Assembly: GCF_002355415.1 (NCBI RefSeq)
Contig: NZ_AP014936.1
Span: 2,976,001-3,040,000 of the forward strand
Direction: 5' to 3'
From: Sulfurifustis variabilis
GTDB lineage: Bacteria; Pseudomonadota; Gammaproteobacteria; Acidiferrobacterales; Sulfurifustaceae
Length of the DNA stretch: 64,000 bases
Shown here: positions 1-7,748 of the stretch, piece after piece
How the letters are laid out: every line of letters begins with the position of its first letter
How positions within the stretch are numbered: the stretch's first letter is position 1
The notes under the pieces: generated by a model
Seen by the model: the letters and a program-made list of their open reading frames with translations, nothing else
Told to the model about the DNA's origin: nothing
The model's database searches: none
Made by a program: the position numbers and the translations under genes

Positions 1-23
1 CGAGCGCGAAGGTCAAACCCCGG

Positions 24-46
24 GGATGACGGTCGTCATCCGTTTT
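24..46 (+). terminator. Terminator-like hairpin at left edge
   Basis: A perfect 8-bp inverted repeat (GGATGACG / CGTCATCC, 2-nt loop) is followed by a short GTTTTG tract. It probably ends a plus-strand gene lying outside the window and also separates it from the convergent hydrolase. The T-run is short, so termination strength is unknown. Confidence 0.4.
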
Positions 47-69
47 GCCGGCTCGATTCGCTCAAGCAT

Positions 70-954
70 CTATAAACGAATGAATTGAACCGCTCGTCGG
101 ATGACATCGGCATCGGCGAGGATCCGGCGGTGGCCGAGCCGGCGCGTGCGGACGAGCTCGGCGCCGCGCCATGCCCGCGCGAGCGCCTCGGCCTCGGCCA
201 CCGGCACCGACCGGTCGTCGACGTCGTGGATGATCAGCGCGGGCAGCGCGAGGCGCATCGCGTGATGCTCGGGCGAGAACCGCGCCCACATGTCCGCGCC
301 GAAGTCCCGCTCCAGAAGCGCGCGGAAGCGGGTCTGGACCGGCGGCGGCAGGCCGAGCGTGTCGCCGAAGGACACGACCAGCCCCTCCATGTGCGCCGGC
401 GGGCTGATGCAGACGACACGGCCGGCCGCGATGCGCTGCTCCGCGAGCGCATAGGTGGTGCACATGGCGCCGAAGGAGTGCCCGATCACCGCGTGGAACG
501 GCCCGAGCCGCCGCGCGATCCGCTCCATCGCGTCGACGATCTCCGGGAGCTTCGTGCGGTTGCCCGGGCTCTCGCCGTGCGCCGGGGCGTCGAAGGCCAC
601 GGCGCGGAATCCGGCCGCGACCAGCGGCTCGACGAATTCGGCGAAGTGCGCCGCGGAGCCGTGCCAGCCGTGGACCATGAACACCGCCGGCCCCGTCCCC
701 CACACGTAGACCGCCACGGGCCGGCCGTTCGCTTCGATCAGCAGCCGCTGCGCCGTTCCGAGCACCTGCTGCTCGCGCGAGGTGAGCCGGAAGCGGCGCG
801 TCGAGAACCAGAGATTGTAGGCGTAGCGGCTCGTCGGACCGGGGAGCCCCCGGCCGAGCACGCCGAACCCCAAGCGAAGGAGCTTCACCGCCGGCGGCGC
901 CGGTGCGCGGCGCGGGGTATGTGGCGCGGTCGGGCTCGCTTCGTCGGTCTTCAT
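70..954 (-). CDS. alpha/beta hydrolase
   Basis: The 294-residue product has the alpha/beta hydrolase fold signature: an oxyanion HGWHG motif near residue 96, the nucleophile elbow GHSFGA near 160, a late acid in HDVDDRSVP and a C-terminal GHRR histidine region. It is a soluble cytoplasmic esterase-like enzyme; the substrate cannot be read from sequence. The start at 954 is chosen because AGGGAGG lies about seven bases upstream; an earlier in-frame start at 1008 has no such site. It is transcribed away from the cytochrome operon, with about 170 bp between the two starts, so that gap holds both promoters. Confidence 0.8.
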   Translation of the reverse strand: MKTDEASPTAPHTPRRAPAPPAVKLLRLGFGVLGRGLPGPTSRYAYNLWFSTRRFRLTSREQQVLGTAQRLLIEANGRPVAVYVWGTGPAVFMVHGWHGSAAHFAEFVEPLVAAGFRAVAFDAPAHGESPGNRTKLPEIVDAMERIARRLGPFHAVIGHSFGAMCTTYALAEQRIAAGRVVCISPPAHMEGLVVSFGDTLGLPPPVQTRFRALLERDFGADMWARFSPEHHAMRLALPALIIHDVDDRSVPVAEAEALARAWRGAELVRTRRLGHRRILADADVIRRAVQFIRL

Positions 955-1127
955 CGGGCGCCTCCCTGTTCTCGATGCGCGGGGCCTACGTATCGGCCGT
1001 GCGGGCACGTCACTCTACTGCGTAACCGCCGCGGTTACCAAGCGGGCTCCGCGCCGCTCCGCCTTTCAGTTTGCGTTCAGCTTGCCCGGTTATCGTCCGC
1101 TCCCGGACACACCGGCAGGCAGGGGAG

Positions 1128-2294
1128 ATGACATCCGCGCGGACGGACGACGCAGTGCTCGTATGGGACGTGCCCACGCGCATGTTCCACTGGCTCTTCG
1201 CGATCGCGTTCGCCGCCGCGTGGTTCACGCGCGATTCGTCGAGGTGGCTCGACGTGCACGTCTTCGCCGGTTACGCGTTCGCGGGGTTGCTCGTCTTCCG
1301 GCTGCTCTGGGGGATCGTGGGCGGCCGGTACGCGCGCTTTCGCGCGTTCGCCTGGCCGTTCCGCGAGGCGCGGGCGTACCTGATCGACATCCTGCGCGGG
1401 CGCGCGCGCCGGCATCTCGGCCACAACCCGGCCGGGAGCTGGGCGATCTACGGGCTGCTTTTGCTCGGTCTGGGGGTCGCCGCGACGGGCATCGGGACGT
1501 TGGGCGGCGAGGAACGCCACGGACCGCTGGCCGGCCTTCTCGACTTTCGCGCGGGCGACCTGCTGCACGGGGCGCACGAGGTCGCCGCTGTCGCGATGCT
1601 CGTTCTGGTGTTCATGCATCTCGCCGGTGTGCTCGTGGAGAGCGCGGTCCATCGCGAGAACCTCGTCGCGGCCATGCTGAACGGACGCAAACGGGGCACT
1701 GCCCCGCCGGCCCGGGCCTACCGCCCCATCGGCATCGCGGTCGCAGCTGCCGTTCTCCTCGGCGGTACCGTCTCGTTCTCCGGCTACCTGTGGGCGACTC
1801 CCGAGCGACCGTATCTGCCCTTCACGGGACCGTCGCTTCCCGACGATGCCGTGTGGCGCTCGGAATGCGGCGCCTGCCATCTCGCCTACCATCCGGTCCT
1901 GCTCCCGGCCCGCTCGTGGGAGCGACTGATGGCCGGGCAGGCCGATCACTTCGGCGACGACCTGGCGCTCGATCCCGAGACCGCCGCCGGGATCGCAGCC
2001 TTCCTGCGCGCCTACGCCGCCGAAAGCGCGCTCACCGAGGCGGCCTGGAAGATCGGCCGCACGACTCCGGCGACACAGGCGCCGCTGCGCATCACCGACA
2101 CGCGCTACTGGCGCAGGCGGCATCGCGATATCCCCGACGCGGCGTTCGAGACGGCTCCCGTGAACGGACGCCACGACTGCGCCGCATGCCATCTCGACGC
2201 CGAGCAAGGCACCTTCGAGGACGGCGCCATGCGCTTGCCGGCGCTCCGCGCTAGTTCACCCGGGAACCAACCCCAAAAGGAGTCAACACCATGA
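1128..2294 (+). CDS. cytochrome b561 fused to diheme cytochrome c domain
   Basis: The N-terminal ~215 residues are a membrane di-heme cytochrome b of the Ni/Fe-hydrogenase b-subunit/b561 type: it opens with VWDVPTRMFHW and has four to five hydrophobic helices with histidines suited to heme b. A further helix near residues 220-240 leads to a periplasmic C-terminal domain with two c-heme sites, CGACH and CAACH. That domain closely resembles the separate diheme cytochrome encoded two genes downstream. The protein would pass quinol electrons through b hemes to its own c hemes. It begins an operon; its stop overlaps the next start by ATGA. Start at 1128 follows an AGGCAGGGGAG stretch; a slightly later start is possible. 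The b-c fusion is the unusual point. Confidence 0.82.
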   Translation: MTSARTDDAVLVWDVPTRMFHWLFAIAFAAAWFTRDSSRWLDVHVFAGYAFAGLLVFRLLWGIVGGRYARFRAFAWPFREARAYLIDILRGRARRHLGHNPAGSWAIYGLLLLGLGVAATGIGTLGGEERHGPLAGLLDFRAGDLLHGAHEVAAVAMLVLVFMHLAGVLVESAVHRENLVAAMLNGRKRGTAPPARAYRPIGIAVAAAVLLGGTVSFSGYLWATPERPYLPFTGPSLPDDAVWRSECGACHLAYHPVLLPARSWERLMAGQADHFGDDLALDPETAAGIAAFLRAYAAESALTEAAWKIGRTTPATQAPLRITDTRYWRRRHRDIPDAAFETAPVNGRHDCAACHLDAEQGTFEDGAMRLPALRASSPGNQPQKESTP

Positions 2295-2686
2295 GACGAA
2301 CGGCGATGCTTGTCCTCACCGGACTCGTTCTGACGTCGTCCGCGTACGCGGCGACGTTGGACGAACGTCTGGCCGACTACCGGCGCCAGGGCGCGACGAA
2401 TTTCAGCGCCCAGGCCGGCGAAGCGCTCTGGAACAAGGAGTTCACCGACGCGCGCAGCGGCGAGAAACGATCCTGCGCGACCTGCCACCACGCGAACCTC
2501 GCCGAGCCCGGAAAGCACGCCGAGACCGGCAAGCTCATCAAACCGATGAAACCCGCCGCGAATCCCGAACGCCTCACCGACGCCAGGAAGATCGAGAAGT
2601 GGTTCCTGCGCAACTGCAAATGGACCTACGGGCGCGAATGCACCGCCCAGGAGAAAGGCGACTTCCTGACGTTCATCAACCGGTGA
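2291..2686 (+). CDS. SHP-like monoheme cytochrome c (DUF1924)
   Basis: A 131-residue secreted protein with a cleavable signal peptide ending near SAYA and a single CATCHH heme site. The C-terminal half has two cysteines (NCKWTYGREC) spaced as in the disulfide of sphaeroides heme protein. SHP is a high-spin periplasmic cytochrome that binds oxygen and is reduced by a diheme cytochrome c encoded next to it with a b561-type cytochrome; exactly this gene set is present here. The start overlaps the previous stop (ATGA), indicating translational coupling. Physiological role of SHP proteins is still debated (oxygen or nitrogen-oxide chemistry). Confidence 0.82.
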   Translation: MRRTAMLVLTGLVLTSSAYAATLDERLADYRRQGATNFSAQAGEALWNKEFTDARSGEKRSCATCHHANLAEPGKHAETGKLIKPMKPAANPERLTDARKIEKWFLRNCKWTYGRECTAQEKGDFLTFINR

Positions 2687-2697
2687 GGAGAGCTTTG

Positions 2698-3219
2698 ATG
2701 AGAGTCCTGAGAATGTTCGTGCTCGCCGCCGCAGCGGCCGCGGTGCCGGCTGCTGTCGCGGACAGCGACCGCGGCCCGGACGTATCGCCGGTCACCAACA
2801 CGCTCTACCGGCAGGAATGCGCGAGCTGCCACATGGCGTACCCGCCCGGCCTGCTGCCGGCGCGATCCTGGGAGAAGCTCATGGCCAGCCTCGCCGATCA
2901 CTTCGGCGACAACGCCGAGCTCGCGCCCGAGGACCGGAAGGCGATCACCGTATTCCTCACCGGTCACGCCGCCGATCGCGCCCGCGAGAAACGCGCCCGA
3001 AAGATCGTCGCCTCGCTCCGGCCCGGCGACATTCCGCTGCGCATCAGCGAAACGCGCTACATCGCGTCCAAGCACCGCGAGCTTCCCGCGCGGCTGGTCG
3101 CCGGCAATCCCGAGGTCAGGAGCCTCGCCCAGTGCAACGCCTGCCACACGCGGGCCGAGCGCGGATCCTACAGCGAGTCGGAGATCGACATTCCGGGCTA
3201 CGGGCGGTGGGAGGACTGA
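2698..3219 (+). CDS. diheme cytochrome c (DHC)
   Basis: A 173-residue periplasmic cytochrome with an alanine-rich signal peptide (cleavage near AVADS) and two c-type heme motifs, CASCH near residue 42 and CNACH near 147. It aligns well with the C-terminal domain of the upstream b561 fusion (shared MAYPPGLLPARSWEKLM-like block and ADHFGD). In characterised SHP systems DHC donates electrons to SHP. Start 2698 is chosen because GAGGAGAG precedes it; an upstream in-frame start would have no signal peptide at its N-terminus. It is the last gene of the three-gene operon, so the locus carries two copies of this domain, one membrane tethered and one free. Confidence 0.85.
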   Translation: MRVLRMFVLAAAAAAVPAAVADSDRGPDVSPVTNTLYRQECASCHMAYPPGLLPARSWEKLMASLADHFGDNAELAPEDRKAITVFLTGHAADRAREKRARKIVASLRPGDIPLRISETRYIASKHRELPARLVAGNPEVRSLAQCNACHTRAERGSYSESEIDIPGYGRWED

Positions 3220-3255
3220 CGGCTCGAGCGGGCGGCGCCGGCCGCCGGCCCGAGG

Positions 3256-3591
3256 TCAGCGCCGCAATGCGAGGAGGAAGCTTCCGATCGCGAGCGCCAG
3301 CCACCAGAACAGGAACGAGCCGAACGCGAACAGTGCGACGGCGGCGGTCGGGCCACCGTCCGGAGCGACGGCGGAAGCGATACCGCTCGGTACCAGCGAC
3401 CCGATGACGGGCGCCATGAGTCGCCCGGGAGACAGCAGTATGAAGTCGCCGACACCGGGCGGAAGGAACACGGCGGCTCCCATGAGCGCCGCCGACAGGG
3501 CGAGACCGGCGACGAGCGACAGCCGAAGCCGCCTCCCGGGCGACTCGGACCCCCGCCTCATTCCACCCGAAAGATGGCGCAGGTCAGGCAC
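3256..3591 (-). CDS. small membrane protein, unknown
   Basis: A 111-residue protein with two to three hydrophobic stretches (about residues 25-45, 55-70 and 84-108) and a very short cytoplasmic tail ending in RR. No family recognised. The GTG at 3591 is used because GGGGAG lies about four bases upstream and it overlaps the end of the VOC gene before it, suggesting coupling; an ATG at 3561 would give 101 residues. Same strand as the VOC gene. Confidence 0.5.
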   Translation of the reverse strand: MPDLRHLSGGMRRGSESPGRRLRLSLVAGLALSAALMGAAVFLPPGVGDFILLSPGRLMAPVIGSLVPSGIASAVAPDGGPTAAVALFAFGSFLFWWLALAIGSFLLALRR

Positions 3592-4000
3592 GCTTCTCCC
3601 CGCCGGAGGACTCGCTGGGCCTGCGCGCGTAGCTGACCGTCAGGACCTCCCACACATGGCCGTCCGGCTCGCTCCAGTAAACGATCGAACCGCCGTGATC
3701 CGCATTGACCTTGAAGTCGACCGGTCCGTGCGGCGCGCTGCGGTACGACAGCCCGGCCGCCGCGATGCGCCCGAGAATCGCTTCGAACTCGGCCTGGTCC
3801 ACCCGGAAACAGAAATGAAGCGTGGAGAACGGCTCGCTCGTCTCGTCGAAGTCGAGGGTCAGCCCGTCGTTCACGTACACCGGCGAGAAAGGGCCCGCGC
3901 CGGATTCCGCCCAAGGGACGCCGAGCAGCTCCGCCAACAGCCTGGTCGACGCCCTCCTGTTCCGTGACGGCACCAGCAAGTGGTCCAGGTGTACCGCCAT
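3584..4000 (-). CDS. VOC-family glyoxalase-like protein
   Basis: 138 residues with the vicinal-oxygen-chelate layout: HLDHLLV at the N-terminus, a central FHFCFRVD-type strand (TLHFCFRVDQAEF) and a C-terminal EPDGHVWEVLTVSY block carrying the usual metal-ligand glutamate. Such proteins are metal-dependent isomerases, dioxygenases or antibiotic-binding proteins; substrate unknown. GGGAGG six bases before the ATG supports the start. It lies at the far left end of the integron region and may be ordinary chromosomal DNA flanking it, since no attC is seen after its stop. Confidence 0.75.
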   Translation of the reverse strand: MAVHLDHLLVPSRNRRASTRLLAELLGVPWAESGAGPFSPVYVNDGLTLDFDETSEPFSTLHFCFRVDQAEFEAILGRIAAAGLSYRSAPHGPVDFKVNADHGGSIVYWSEPDGHVWEVLTVSYARRPSESSGGEKRA

Positions 4001-4132
4001 ACGGCCTCCCGATGGCGAATGAAACGCAGTGGATGATTGAGCTGTCGATCCGGACCCGGGGTACCGAGGGTGCGGGCACGGGCCGGGCCGGCTCGGGCCC
4101 TGATCGTATCACTCGTTCCCGCCGGATCCGGC

Positions 4133-4474
4133 TCAGGCCTCGGCCGCGTCGGAAACGAGTATCGAGCCGTTTCTCGCGACGTCCAGCGTCCTGCCCTTCA
4201 GTTCGTGAAGCAGATGCGACTGCGGTATGGCTACGACGACCCCGTCCGCGATGAACAGCAGCCGCTTCCCGGCTCGCTGGAGCTCGCCCCGGACAAGCTC
4301 GACGTGCTCGGGCCGATAGGCGCCGTAATCCCAGCGCTCCGCCGAGTACGGCAAACGGCGTCCCTTCATAAGAACCAGCGTCGGCTCGTAGTCGGTGATC
4401 GACGCCAGAAAATTCTCGAGCCGCGCCCGAAGTTCGGGCGCGAATCGGAGATCCAGTGTGGGGTGCGTGGCCAT
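4133..4474 (-). CDS. hypothetical protein (possible distal integron cassette)
   Basis: 113 residues, soluble, no recognised family. It starts immediately after a GCTAGATGG sequence resembling an attC R' box (GTTAGATGG), as seen for several cassette genes to the right, and is on the same strand as all of them. No attC is visible after its stop. Sequence shows a mixed charged N-terminal half (FAPELRARLENFL) and a hydrophobic strand LLFIADGVVVAIP. Function cannot be assigned. Confidence 0.55.
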   Translation of the reverse strand: MATHPTLDLRFAPELRARLENFLASITDYEPTLVLMKGRRLPYSAERWDYGAYRPEHVELVRGELQRAGKRLLFIADGVVVAIPQSHLLHELKGRTLDVARNGSILVSDAAEA

Positions 4475-4501
4475 CTAGCGATTGAGCTCAACACGCCGGC
4501 G

Positions 4502-4999
4502 TTAGCCGGCCGCCTGAAGCGATCCGTCGTATACCTTTTGCCTGATAAAGGAAACGGCTCCGTCGTCGAGAATACTCTTCGGCAGGTAATAGTAGATGCC
4601 CTTCTGCGGCCAGATCAGCAAACCTTTCGGCGTTTCCACGAGTCTCTCGATTCCGGCCCAGGCGATCACGCTGTTGCCGAACCTCCCTGCTGTCCGTACC
4701 CCGTCGTCGTCGAAAGTCAGCGTGACCTCCGAACCCGCATGCTTGCTCCCGAGCTGTTTCCTCAGCCAGAAAAACTTCTTGATTCGCGAGCTGAACACTT
4801 CGATGACGCCGAGCAGCACCAGCATCCACGGCAGAAAGAGCTCGCCGCCCGAATACACCCAAAGGGCGAGGCCCCCGACAATGAATGCCGTGCCGATCGC
4901 GAGCTCGACCCGTTTCCACTTGCTTCCGTACCGGACCGCCTGGTCGAAGCTTTCGGAGAGATACGATCGGTCCAGGTGGTATTTAGCCGTGTGGGTCAT
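4502..4999 (-). CDS. YcxB-like membrane protein
   Basis: 165 residues with two transmembrane segments (about 33-50 and 54-68, GTAFIVGGLALWVYSGG and FLPWMLVLLGVIEVF) followed by a cytoplasmic beta-rich domain matching the YcxB-like C-terminal pattern: VTLTFDDDGVRT, a W-A-G-I-ERL strand, and YYYLPKSILDDGA. YcxB-like proteins have no established function; they are common as cassette or singleton genes. The stop codon lies in GGCTAACG, resembling an attC R'' box, so it may be a cassette whose attC has decayed. Confidence 0.7.
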   Translation of the reverse strand: MTHTAKYHLDRSYLSESFDQAVRYGSKWKRVELAIGTAFIVGGLALWVYSGGELFLPWMLVLLGVIEVFSSRIKKFFWLRKQLGSKHAGSEVTLTFDDDGVRTAGRFGNSVIAWAGIERLVETPKGLLIWPQKGIYYYLPKSILDDGAVSFIRQKVYDGSLQAAG

Positions 5000-5454
5000 T
5001 GCGATTAGCGCTCACGCTTGCCGCCCGCGACCGCGGTGACGGGCTGGAAACGCGTCACGAGGGGAAGGAGCCGGCGCGCTGGCCGTGTAACCCCAGGACC
5101 TCTTCCGCCTCTGGCTCGCCGGCACTACCCGCGATGCCGTGTCCCCGCCGGACCCGTGCATGGATCGGATCCCTATGTCCCCTGACCGGTTTGATGCCCT
5201 TTAGGGCCAGTATAGTCAGCGCAGGAACCCCGCTGCCAAGGGCCGTCGTTGCTTCCTGTGCTCGGCTATTGGTCCAGACCGGCGGGGGCGGTACCTTCGA
5301 TGGTGCCTACGATTCAGCGGACGGCGCGGAGCCCGCGTCGGTGCCGGTGCCGGGAAACGGTTTTCGTCGCAATGAGGCGGGGTCGCGGGTCGGAAGCGCT
5401 GCTTTTTCAGGAGAGGTTCAGCGTCGGCTGCGGCGCCTTGGAGGGTGCATTCGT
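5000..5454. other. 455-bp stretch without a supported gene
   Basis: No reading frame here has a ribosome-binding site or recognisable protein pattern. A weak attC-like CGCTAATCGC lies just before the YcxB-like start, and a GCCGACGC tract follows the VOC cassette stop. This is probably remnant cassette DNA. Confidence 0.4.
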
Positions 5455-5805
5455 TCACTCATGCTGCAGGATGTTGATGAGCTTTCCGAAAGGGTCGCGA
5501 ACATAGAATCTCCGTACGCCCCAGGGCTCGCTTACGGGCCCGTACTCAATGGGCACGTTCGCCTCCTTGAACCGTGCTAATGCGGCCTGGATATCATCGA
5601 CCTCGATGGATAGATCGGGCACGGGAGTCCCCGAGCCGCCCTCGGACCCGAAACTCACCTGAACCGTCATCTTTGCATCCGAGCCGTACGTTTGAAACCA
5701 ACCGTGATCCATGAGCAGCTCGAGGCCCAGTATGTCCCCGTAAAACGCTTTCGCCCTGTCGAGGTCCGGTGTCGCCGTGTTGGACATGATCCGTTTGACT
5801 TTCAT
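5455..5805 (-). CDS. VOC-family glyoxalase/dioxygenase-like protein
   Basis: 116 residues with a complete VOC domain: MKVKRIM start, DLDRAKAFYGDILGLEL, DLSIEVDDIQAALARF and RFYVRDPFGKLINILQHE. The D-P-F-G-x-x-I-N-I-L-Q-H ending is typical of the bleomycin-resistance/glyoxalase group. GTTGAG-type ribosome site upstream is weak. Same strand as the cassette array and probably cassette-borne, but no clear attC follows it. Base composition is lower in GC than flanking housekeeping genes, as in the other array genes. Confidence 0.78.
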   Translation of the reverse strand: MKVKRIMSNTATPDLDRAKAFYGDILGLELLMDHGWFQTYGSDAKMTVQVSFGSEGGSGTPVPDLSIEVDDIQAALARFKEANVPIEYGPVSEPWGVRRFYVRDPFGKLINILQHE

Positions 5806-5997
5806 ATCTCAACCTGACTTTTCATAGCGTACGGCAACGGCCCGCGTAAGCAGCGCCATCTTTTGGTGTCAGCTCTCGGAAGTCAAAAGTCATTCGACAC
5901 ACCAGGTTCATTCTTCAGATAACCGAAGCCCACCCATTCGTGCCCGCGCGCGTTCACCAACATATCCGTTACTTGGATCAGTGGCCCCTTAACCTGT

Positions 5998-6351
5998 TCA
6001 CCACGGGCGCAACTCCACAGGGCGAGGCAAGGTGCGTGGAGCATCACCAGCCAGACCATAGACTTCGAGCCCGCTCAGCAAACCTTCACTTGAGTAGATG
6101 AAGACCCCGGCCTGGTTTTCGCCTTCTCCCACCAGGAAATCGCCCAAGATACGGACTCCAGGCGGTGCTTCCGGATGTCCCTTGATTTGAAAATGGATAC
6201 TCGCGCAGCCGCATGGACATTTCCAGGATGTCACCTCCGCCAGTTCAAGCTGACTCAAATACTGCTTTGCTTCGGCGGTGCCGTTCTCGAGCATCCAATG
6301 CGCCAGCTGCCGCTCTCCGTCTGTGAGAGGCCGGTTGCGGTTTTGACTCAT
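5998..6351 (-). CDS. cysteine-motif hypothetical protein, cassette 8
   Basis: 117 residues starting MSQNRNRPLT, with a CPCGC motif near residue 46 and downstream FLVGEGENQAG. It is clearly related to the cassette-6 product (shared RPL-x-x-x-ER start, QLSxLE and CxCG block followed by an FQ strand), so this is a cassette gene family present twice. The cysteines could bind metal; function unknown. The ATG lies just after the R' box of the attC at 6359-6443. A longer upstream reading frame runs through the attC and is rejected. No attC is evident after the stop. Note a separate 30-40-codon open tail between this gene and 5890 on the same strand, with no start. Confidence 0.65.
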   Translation of the reverse strand: MSQNRNRPLTDGERQLAHWMLENGTAEAKQYLSQLELAEVTSWKCPCGCASIHFQIKGHPEAPPGVRILGDFLVGEGENQAGVFIYSSEGLLSGLEVYGLAGDAPRTLPRPVELRPW

Positions 6352-6358
6352 ATTGAAA

Positions 6359-6443
6359 GTCCAACGCTGATTTAGCCGCGGGACGCGACAGATCAGGAGA
6401 CGTCGCACCGTATCACCGCGTCCGGGGGAAGACAAAGTCGCCA
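6359..6443 (-). other. attC site 7 (degenerate R'')
   Basis: R' box GTTGGAC at 6359-6365 (minus strand), and a GGACGCGGTGATACGG block shared with attC 2. The R'' end (TGGCGAC) departs from the RYYYAAC consensus and does not match the start of its cassette. About 85 bp, like attC 1-3. Confidence 0.55.
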
Positions 6444-6498
6444 GCACTGAGCGCTTTCCAACTGGTCGAGAAAAAGCGTGCTTTTAGGAGGCATCATA

Positions 6499-6807
6499 TC
6501 AATCACCGACAAAGCGCACGTATGTATGTACTCGGTCGACGGCTGACGCGACGAGCGAAACAGCTGCTTCTCCGTGCGCCTTCGCATCGGCATCGCTGCA
6601 TGATCGAACGGCGGCCTTCAGTTCGATGAGTAACAGAGGCATCTGAATTTGATTGAAATAGGTGTCCCCGTATCGGTCGATGAATCGCAGACAGAAAGAG
6701 TCAGTGTTGTCCTGTGGAGGCAGTAGACGGGGAAGGAGTGACTTCGGATCCAGCAGTTCCCGAATGAGGCCGCCCCTCTCGTCTTCAACCCTGATATCGA
6801 TGCCCAT
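6499..6807 (-). CDS. hypothetical protein, cassette 7
   Basis: 102-residue soluble protein, acidic N-terminus (MGIDIRVEDERG), a middle segment with DNTDSFCLRFIDRYGDTYFN and a helical LLLIELKAAVRS run. This pattern of a short D/E-rich protein with a YGDTYFNQ-like strand is seen in small orphan or immunity-like proteins, but I cannot assign a family. AGAGG lies seven bases before the ATG. It sits in the cassette bounded by GTTAGC (6937) and attC 7. Confidence 0.6.
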   Translation of the reverse strand: MGIDIRVEDERGGLIRELLDPKSLLPRLLPPQDNTDSFCLRFIDRYGDTYFNQIQMPLLLIELKAAVRSCSDADAKAHGEAAVSLVASAVDRVHTYVRFVGD

Positions 6808-6930
6808 CTTGCCTCTGACTCTGCCTTAAGCGGCGGCCCCGGTTCGCTCAAACACAACCCGCTGACTGCGTGATGGGCGTCCTCTGGATTACGCTCCTTA
6901 GTCGCTTTGTGCTCGTCATCTTCTTGCCAG

Positions 6931-6982
6931 AGCTAACGCGACGGCTCAGGCGCGCACAAAAGCGCCGCGCCCGCTGCTAAGC
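6931..6982 (-). other. attC site 6 (short, mismatched R'')
   Basis: R' box GTTAGCT at 6931-6937 paired with a GC-rich imperfect palindrome ending in GCTTAGC at 6976-6982 rather than a YYYAAC box. It lies inside the end of the cassette-6 gene. Its R'' does not match the start of cassette 6 (GTTAGACAT), suggesting a fused or decayed cassette. Confidence 0.5.
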
Positions 6983-7233
6983 CCACCCCCTGCGTCTCTG
7001 CCAGCATAGAACGCGACCTCCTGCTCCTTGTCACCCGCATCATGTACCTGAAAGAAGATGATCGGGCATACTCCACAGCCGCAGCGGCCGACGACCTCAA
7101 GAGCGCTCAACTGTGGCTCAAATGCAGGCGCTTCTCTCTCAATGATCTTCGTCACTACCGCTCTCTCCTCAGGCGAAAGCGGACGCCGAGTTATCGGCAT
7201 AAAGAATGGAAACGCGGGCTCATTATGTTTCAT
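6946..7233 (-). CDS. cysteine-motif hypothetical protein, cassette 6 (C-terminus runs into attC)
   Basis: 95 residues. The N-terminal two thirds (RRPLSPEERAVV, QLSALEVVGRCGCGVCPI, FFQVHD) align with the cassette-8 protein at 5998-6351. The last ~15 residues come from reading into the attC palindrome and share nothing with the relative, and the protein is about 20 residues shorter. It is therefore likely a truncated member of the family. The ATG lies in the R' box of attC 5. CGCGVC may bind metal; function unknown. Confidence 0.6.
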   Translation of the reverse strand: MKHNEPAFPFFMPITRRPLSPEERAVVTKIIEREAPAFEPQLSALEVVGRCGCGVCPIIFFQVHDAGDKEQEVAFYAGRDAGGGLSSGRGAFVRA

Positions 7234-7235
7234 AT

Positions 7236-7301
7236 GTCTAACGTGCGGCTGAGCGGCGCGCGCCGCTGTTGCGCGCGTCCGCTTCGAGCTGCGAGTTAGA
7301 G
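7236..7301 (-). other. attC site 5
   Basis: A 66-bp imperfect palindrome with R' GTTAGAC (7236-7242) and R'' CTCTAAC (7295-7301). The R'' complement, GTTAGAGGC, is identical to the first bases of its own cassette at 7711, which is the expected cassette signature. Confidence 0.85.
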
Positions 7302-7694
7302 GCTTTTGTTCTTGAACTTCCGGTAGACGTCCCCAAGTAAACCACCAAATCCCCCAAGAATGACACCCAATATGATCCAGTAGTAATAGTCCTCAACCAA
7401 GGTGCTATAAAAACTCTGATTACCTCCAAAGATGGACTGCGCAACGGCAACCACGGCTATCGAAAGCGCGCCAAACACTGCCCCGTTAACTGCTCCTCTC
7501 GATTTCGCGATCATGGCGCAGACATATCCTGACAGTACCCAGGTGAGGAAAGCGAGCGGATTCAACCACCGGAGCGCGCTATGAGGATCTGCCACCAAAC
7601 GGACTGTGACGTTGGCTAAGAATGTTCCTCCAATGTACAGCACGGCAAATACGGCGAGGCCGAGCAGGATTCCTCTGGGATGAATAGCGCCCAC
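7296..7694 (-). CDS. hypothetical membrane protein, cassette 5
   Basis: 132 residues with four predicted transmembrane segments: ILLGLAVFAVLYIGGTF, the LNPLAFLTWVLSGYVCAMI region, a glycine/alanine-rich AVFGALSIAVVAVAQSIFGG helix and WIILGVILGGFGGLLG before a basic YRKFKNKSL tail. No family recognised; small multi-pass proteins are frequent in cassettes. GTG start at 7694. The stop codon falls in the R'' box of attC 5. AT content is higher than the chromosomal backbone. Confidence 0.7.
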   Translation of the reverse strand: MGAIHPRGILLGLAVFAVLYIGGTFLANVTVRLVADPHSALRWLNPLAFLTWVLSGYVCAMIAKSRGAVNGAVFGALSIAVVAVAQSIFGGNQSFYSTLVEDYYYWIILGVILGGFGGLLGDVYRKFKNKSL

Positions 7695-7704
7695 TCTCTG
7701 AAGC

Positions 7705-7748
7705 CTCTAACGAGTGAATTCAGCGTCCGCTGGAGCGTTTGGTTGGGC
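7705..7748 (-). other. attC site 4 (unusually short)
   Basis: R' GTTAGAG (7705-7711) and R'' GCCCAAC (7742-7748) flank an imperfect palindrome. The R'' complement GTTGGGCG equals the first bases of its cassette at 8131. Total only about 44 bp, below the length usual for attC sites (roughly 57 bp and up), so it may be internally deleted. Confidence 0.65.

Noticed and set aside
4473-4507. attC site after the YcxB-like gene
   Set aside because: The R' is GCTAGAT instead of GTTAGAT, the total is about 35 bp, and the R'' does not match any nearby cassette start. It may be a decayed site but is too weak to list.
5886-5998. Open tail of about 36 codons before the VOC gene on the minus strand
   Set aside because: It has no start and no ribosome site. 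It could be the end of a broken cassette gene, but nothing identifies it.
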